The position numbers and the translations under genes were made by a program. From the NCBI RefSeq assembly GCF_021390475.1, contig NZ_JAJUWS010000028.1, positions 27,608-91,607 on the forward strand: DNA of 64,000 bases, written 5' to 3'. The notes under the pieces were generated by a model that did not search any database, was not told the DNA's origin, and saw nothing but the letters and a program-made list of their open reading frames with translations. Positions 60,412 to 64,000 of the stretch are shown piece by piece. The stretch's first letter is position 1; every line of letters starts with the position of its first letter. The DNA comes from Streptomyces sp. ST2-7A (GTDB lineage Bacteria > Actinomycetota > Actinomycetes > Streptomycetales > Streptomycetaceae).

Positions 60412-61232
60412 CCGCTCCCACCCGTTCGGTTGGTCCCTGTGCATTGTGCGCAACGCGAAGGGGTCCCCACAGCATCATGTGGGTGGGAAGGGGACGGATC
60501 GGTCGATGTGGTCGGGTGGACGGGGGAGGCGACGGTGGGAAAAGTGACGGATCATGATGGAAGCGGCATCAACGGCGTGTCCACCCGTTCGGGCACCGCC
60601 GCTCCGGCGGGAATCGACGTGCCGGACGGTGGATCGCCGGGGAGAATGGCGGGGCGGGGCCGGGGGCTCCGCTCCACCGTCGGGGTGGGTTCGGCGGGCC
60701 TCCCGGAGTCGTCGGCCCGGGCCACCGCCCCCGCCGACGCCCCCGGGAGTCCGGCCGACCGCGCCGTATGCGACGTCCTGTGCCCCTCGGTGGGTGGCCC
60801 GCTCTGATCCGCCGGTATCGGCCGGGCACGCCCCCGGAACATCCCGGCGGGCACCGGCACAGCGGGCACCGGCACAGCGGGCACCGGCACCCCCGCGGAC
60901 GGCGGAGCCGGCCCCGGGACGGCGGGCACCGGTATCGGTGGGGACGCGCCGGCCGGTCGGCCCCACCGGGGTGGCGGCTCCGGGGCCCGGCTCACGACCC
61001 GGACCGACCCCGTGAGAATCCCGCTCGGAGCGGGTGACCGCCCCCTTCCGGGTCCCCGACCGGCCGCCCGGGGACCGCCCCGGGGCCGGCCGGTCCTCGT
61101 CACCCCGCCGGCCGAAAGACAACCCTCCCCGTGCCCATCCCGCCCCGTGGGCCGTTGTCGGGGTGTAACGAGGCCCCCGGCGCAGGGGGTACCCCGGTTC
61201 GGGGTGTGGTCCGGCGGCGGGATGCGGCGGTT
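60412..61232. other. 820-bp divergent region without a supported gene
   Basis: Separates DUF445 and the penicillin-binding protein gene. An AGCGGGCACCGGCAC-type 15-nt unit is repeated three times at 60847-60891. Long open frames on both strands are Gly/Arg/Pro noise with no ribosome binding site. The promoters must lie at its two ends. Confidence 0.5.
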
Positions 61233-63707
61233 ATGGCGAGACGAGACGAGCGGGTCGGGCGACGGGAACGAGGCGGCCGGGGTGATCGGGCCGGCCCGAC
61301 CGGCGGCGGGCGGGGGCGTTCCCCCGCCACGGCCGTGCGGTCGAAGGCCCCCGATCTCCCCGCGCTCCGGGGCGGCGGCCGGGGCGGGGCCGGTGGGGAA
61401 CCCCCGCCGGCGGGCCGGCGACCCGGCCGACAGGACGGGTGGGAGCCGCGCCCCGGCCGGGTGCCGCCGGCCCGCCGGAGCCGATGGCGGCGGGTGCTGC
61501 TGGGTTCGGTGGCGGCACTGGTGGTCGCCGTCGGCGGGGTGTTGGTCGCCGGCTACCTGCTGGTCGACATCCCCCGCCCCCGGGAGGCGGCGGCGGCCCA
61601 GGCCAACGTCTGGTTGTACGCGGACGGTTCGCCGCTGGCCCGCACCGGCGAGGTGAACCGGGAGAACGTCTCCCTGGAGCGGGTGCCCGAGCACGTGCGG
61701 TGGGCCGTACTGGCCGCCGAGGACCGCGACTTCTACACCACCTCCGCGATCGACCCCAAGGGCGTGGTCCGCGCCGGTTGGCGGATGCTGCGCGGCGAGG
61801 CCCGGCAGTCGGGCTCCACGATCACCCAGCAGTACGTGAAGAACTACTACCTGGACCAGCGGCAGACCCTCTCCCGCAAGAGCCGGGAGTTCTTCATCTC
61901 GGTGAAGCTGGACCGCGAGGTGTCCAAGGACGAGATCCTGGCCGGTTACCTGAACACCAGTTACTTCGGGCGCGGGGCCTACGGCATCCAGGCCGCCGCG
62001 CGGGCGTACTACGACAAGGACGTGGAGGAGTTGGGCGTCGGTGAGGGTGCCTACCTGGCCGCCCTGTTGAACGCCCCGAGCCTGTACGACGTGCGGGTCG
62101 CCCCCGAGCGGCGGGACCGGGCCCTGGCCCGTTGGGGATACGTGCTGGACGGCATGGTCTCCCGGGGGTGGCTGACCGCCTCGGAGCGGGCCGCGATCAC
62201 CTTCCCCGAGCCGGGGGTGCCGCCCGCACCGTCCGGGCTGTCCGGGCAGCGCGGCTATCTGGTGGAGGCGGCCCGCGCCCACCTGCTGGCGAGCGGGACG
62301 CTGGACGAACAGCGGCTGGCCGCCGGTGGCTTCCGGATCACCACCACCTTCGAGCCCGACAAGCAGGAGGCGCTGGTCGAGGCCGTGGCCGAGGAGCTGT
62401 TGGAACGGCTGAGCCCGGACCGCCCGCAGGACGCGACGCTGCGGGCGGGCGCGGCCTCGGTGGAGCCGGACACCGGTCGGGTGGTGGCCATGTACGGGGG
62501 CGTGGACTACACCGTCCAGTACCTGAACAACGCCACCCGGCGGGACTACCAGGCCGCCTCCACCTTCAAGCCGTTCGTGTACGCGGCGGCCCGCGAGCAC
62601 GGCGCGGTGACCCGTGCCGGCGTGCCGATCGGACCGTACACCCCCTACGACGGCACCAGTGGGCGTCCGGTGGTGGGCCGGGACGGGGTTCACACGGGGT
62701 GGGCGCCGGCCAACGAGCGGGACACCGACCACGGCACGGTGACGGTCGGTCGGGCGATGGACCTCTCGGTGAACTCCGTCTTCGCCCAACTGGGCGTGGA
62801 CGTGGGTCCCGAGCTGGTCCGCGACACCGCGATCGCGCTGGGACTGCCGGAGGAGACGCCCGGCCTGGCCGAGGCCGAGGGCTCGATCTCCCTGGGGACG
62901 GCCACACCGAGCGCGCTGGACCTGGCGGGCGCCTACGCCACGTTGGCGGCCCGGGGTGAGCGGCGGCCGATGGTACTGGTGGACTCGGTCACCCGGGACG
63001 GCCGGCCGGTGGGGCTGCCCCGCTCCCGGTCGGAACGGGCGGTGAGCCGGGCGGCGGCGGACTCGACGACGGCGATCCTGCGCGGTGTGGTGGAGAGCGG
63101 TACCGGCACCGCCGCGCTGGCCGCCGGGCGTCCGGCGGCGGGCAAGACCGGCACGGCGGAACAGGACAAGGCGGCGTGGTTCGCCGGGTACACCCCCGAA
63201 TTGGCGACGGTGGTCGGGGTGTTGGGCCAGGACCCGGTCAGCGGGGCGCAGGTGCCGATGTACGGGGCGCTGGGCGAGGAACGGATCAGCGGTGGCGGTG
63301 TACCGGCCCGGATCTGGGCCCGGTACACGGAATCGGCGCTCGCCGGGCAGCCGGTACGGGACTTCGAGCCGGAGACCGGACGGGCCGATGTCGGCCCGCG
63401 CGAGAGCGCGCCGGCCGTCCCGGCGGACGGCGGCCCCCGGGAGGACGAGGAGGCTCGGGAGGAGGAGTCCGACGGCGGACCGGACGGGGATGACGGGGAG
63501 GAGCCCGTGCAGGACGCGCCGGAGGAGGTCGGGGAGAGCCCGCCCGGCACGGACCCGGCGGCCCCGCCCGGGCCGCCGTCGGCGGAGCCGGAGGAGGAGC
63601 CGCAGCCGGCCCCGGACCGGGGAGGGCTCACGGACCTGTTGCCGCCGCTGACCGGCGGCGGGGAAAGGGCCGACCCCTCCCCCGCCGCCGACGAGCCCGC
63701 CGGCTGA
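61233..63707 (+). CDS. Bifunctional penicillin-binding protein (transglycosylase/transpeptidase)
   Basis: 824 aa from ATG 61233 (GGGATGCGG upstream). Cytoplasmic Arg/Gly tail (1-85), membrane helix (VLLGSVAALVVAVGGVLVAGYLLV), GT51 transglycosylase with AAEDRDFYTTSAIDPKG and GSTITQQYVKNYYLDQ, then the transpeptidase with nucleophile in ASTFKPFVYA, SVN in DLSVNSVF and KTGTAEQ. An acidic Pro/Glu-rich tail (about 725-824) is disordered. It polymerises and cross-links peptidoglycan. In Streptomyces a PBP of this type neighbours the developmental gene wblA, which could lie just past the window. Confidence 0.93.
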   Translation: MARRDERVGRRERGGRGDRAGPTGGGRGRSPATAVRSKAPDLPALRGGGRGGAGGEPPPAGRRPGRQDGWEPRPGRVPPARRSRWRRVLLGSVAALVVAVGGVLVAGYLLVDIPRPREAAAAQANVWLYADGSPLARTGEVNRENVSLERVPEHVRWAVLAAEDRDFYTTSAIDPKGVVRAGWRMLRGEARQSGSTITQQYVKNYYLDQRQTLSRKSREFFISVKLDREVSKDEILAGYLNTSYFGRGAYGIQAAARAYYDKDVEELGVGEGAYLAALLNAPSLYDVRVAPERRDRALARWGYVLDGMVSRGWLTASERAAITFPEPGVPPAPSGLSGQRGYLVEAARAHLLASGTLDEQRLAAGGFRITTTFEPDKQEALVEAVAEELLERLSPDRPQDATLRAGAASVEPDTGRVVAMYGGVDYTVQYLNNATRRDYQAASTFKPFVYAAAREHGAVTRAGVPIGPYTPYDGTSGRPVVGRDGVHTGWAPANERDTDHGTVTVGRAMDLSVNSVFAQLGVDVGPELVRDTAIALGLPEETPGLAEAEGSISLGTATPSALDLAGAYATLAARGERRPMVLVDSVTRDGRPVGLPRSRSERAVSRAAADSTTAILRGVVESGTGTAALAAGRPAAGKTGTAEQDKAAWFAGYTPELATVVGVLGQDPVSGAQVPMYGALGEERISGGGVPARIWARYTESALAGQPVRDFEPETGRADVGPRESAPAVPADGGPREDEEAREEESDGGPDGDDGEEPVQDAPEEVGESPPGTDPAAPPGPPSAEPEEEPQPAPDRGGLTDLLPPLTGGGERADPSPAADEPAG

Positions 63708-64000
63708 GGCCGGACGGCGCCGGGTGTCCCGCCCGGCCCCGGCGCCGCGACGGTGGCGAGGATGCGCCGCCGTCGCCCGGGCCCGGCCGACCGCCCTCGC
63801 GGCGCCGAAGTGACCCCGTCCGGCCCGGGGCGATGCCTCCGCGCCTACCGTGGCGCCGTCGCGGAACCGCCCGCCCCGTTACCTTTCTCGTGGCCCCGAA
63901 ACGGGGCGCCTGGCCCCCGGGCCCGGTATGGCTGTTTGCCCCCTGTCGAAGGGATGACCTGGGGGGTGTTGCCGCCGGGTCTCGGGGCACCGCTTGACCG
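63708..64000. other. Terminator and start of the next upstream region
   Basis: CGGCGCCGGG (63715-63724) pairs with CCCGGCGCCG (63738-63747) as a likely terminator of the PBP gene. The remainder to the window end is gene-free and resembles the long 5' region of a gene beyond the edge. Confidence 0.5.

Noticed and set aside
60475..61122. 215-codon minus-strand frame between DUF445 and the PBP
   Set aside because: Low-complexity Gly/Arg/Pro/Ala translation, partly made by a 15-nt tandem repeat; no ribosome binding site or domain.

Overview
The window is very GC-rich (roughly 70-75 % by eye), with GC-biased third codon positions, frequent GTG starts and many 4-base ATGA/GTGA gene overlaps. Gene content points to an actinomycete, most likely a Streptomyces or close relative: a CebR-controlled cellobiose operon, a streptogrisin-type protease, HelR with its rifamycin-associated element, an actinobacterial type I-E CRISPR-Cas system and XRE/TPR regulators. 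No IS element, prophage, plasmid origin or integrase was seen.

1-12 kb, accessory-looking. A MazEF-type toxin-antitoxin pair is cut by the left edge. It is followed by a divergent WYL regulator/DinB pair, a lipoprotein, helR (RNA polymerase rescue from rifamycins) behind a 19-bp rifamycin-associated element and a coupled 35-codon leader ORF, several small unrecognised genes, a streptogrisin-like secreted protease, and a lipoprotein/secreted-protein pair whose second gene is frameshifted.

12-15.2 kb. A four-gene minus-strand operon (82-aa protein, one-TM protein, 45-aa Asp/Gly/Asn-rich peptide, protein-isoaspartate-methyltransferase homologue) faces a divergent XRE/TPR regulator across a 25-bp perfect palindrome. 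The layout suggests a methyltransferase-only RiPP system of the imiditide type. The methyltransferase has an in-frame TAG 38 codons before its conserved end.

15.2-27 kb. A complete type I-E CRISPR-Cas locus, all read leftward: cas3-cse1-cse2-cas7-cas5-cas6e-cas1-cas2, then a VapBC-type module, then a leader and an array of ten identical 29-nt repeats with nine spacers.

27-34.8 kb. A gene-free 1.1-kb stretch rich in palindromes, then cebR, cebEFG and bglC. CebR boxes lie beside the cebE promoter and on the bglC start codon. Together these import cellobiose or cello-oligosaccharides and hydrolyse them to glucose.

34.8-44 kb. Chromosomal housekeeping: an OmpR-type two-component pair, a small membrane protein, a spermidine-synthase-like protein, an XRE/TPR regulator, a histidine phosphatase, tRNA-Lys and a secreted M6 metalloprotease.

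44.6-55.2 kb. A catabolic/uptake cluster: two Asp/Glu-racemase-superfamily (EutA/maleate-isomerase-like) proteins, a D-2-hydroxyacid dehydrogenase, an amidase, a DUF3830 protein, an EhuBCDA-like amino-acid/ectoine-class ABC importer and an IclR regulator. The substrate is not settled by sequence.

55.3-64 kb. A second identical tRNA-Lys, an ABM-domain protein, a second PIMT-like methyltransferase, an OsmC-type peroxidase, tRNA-Leu, a DUF445 membrane protein and a bifunctional penicillin-binding protein. All functions are inferred from sequence reading alone; no searches were run.
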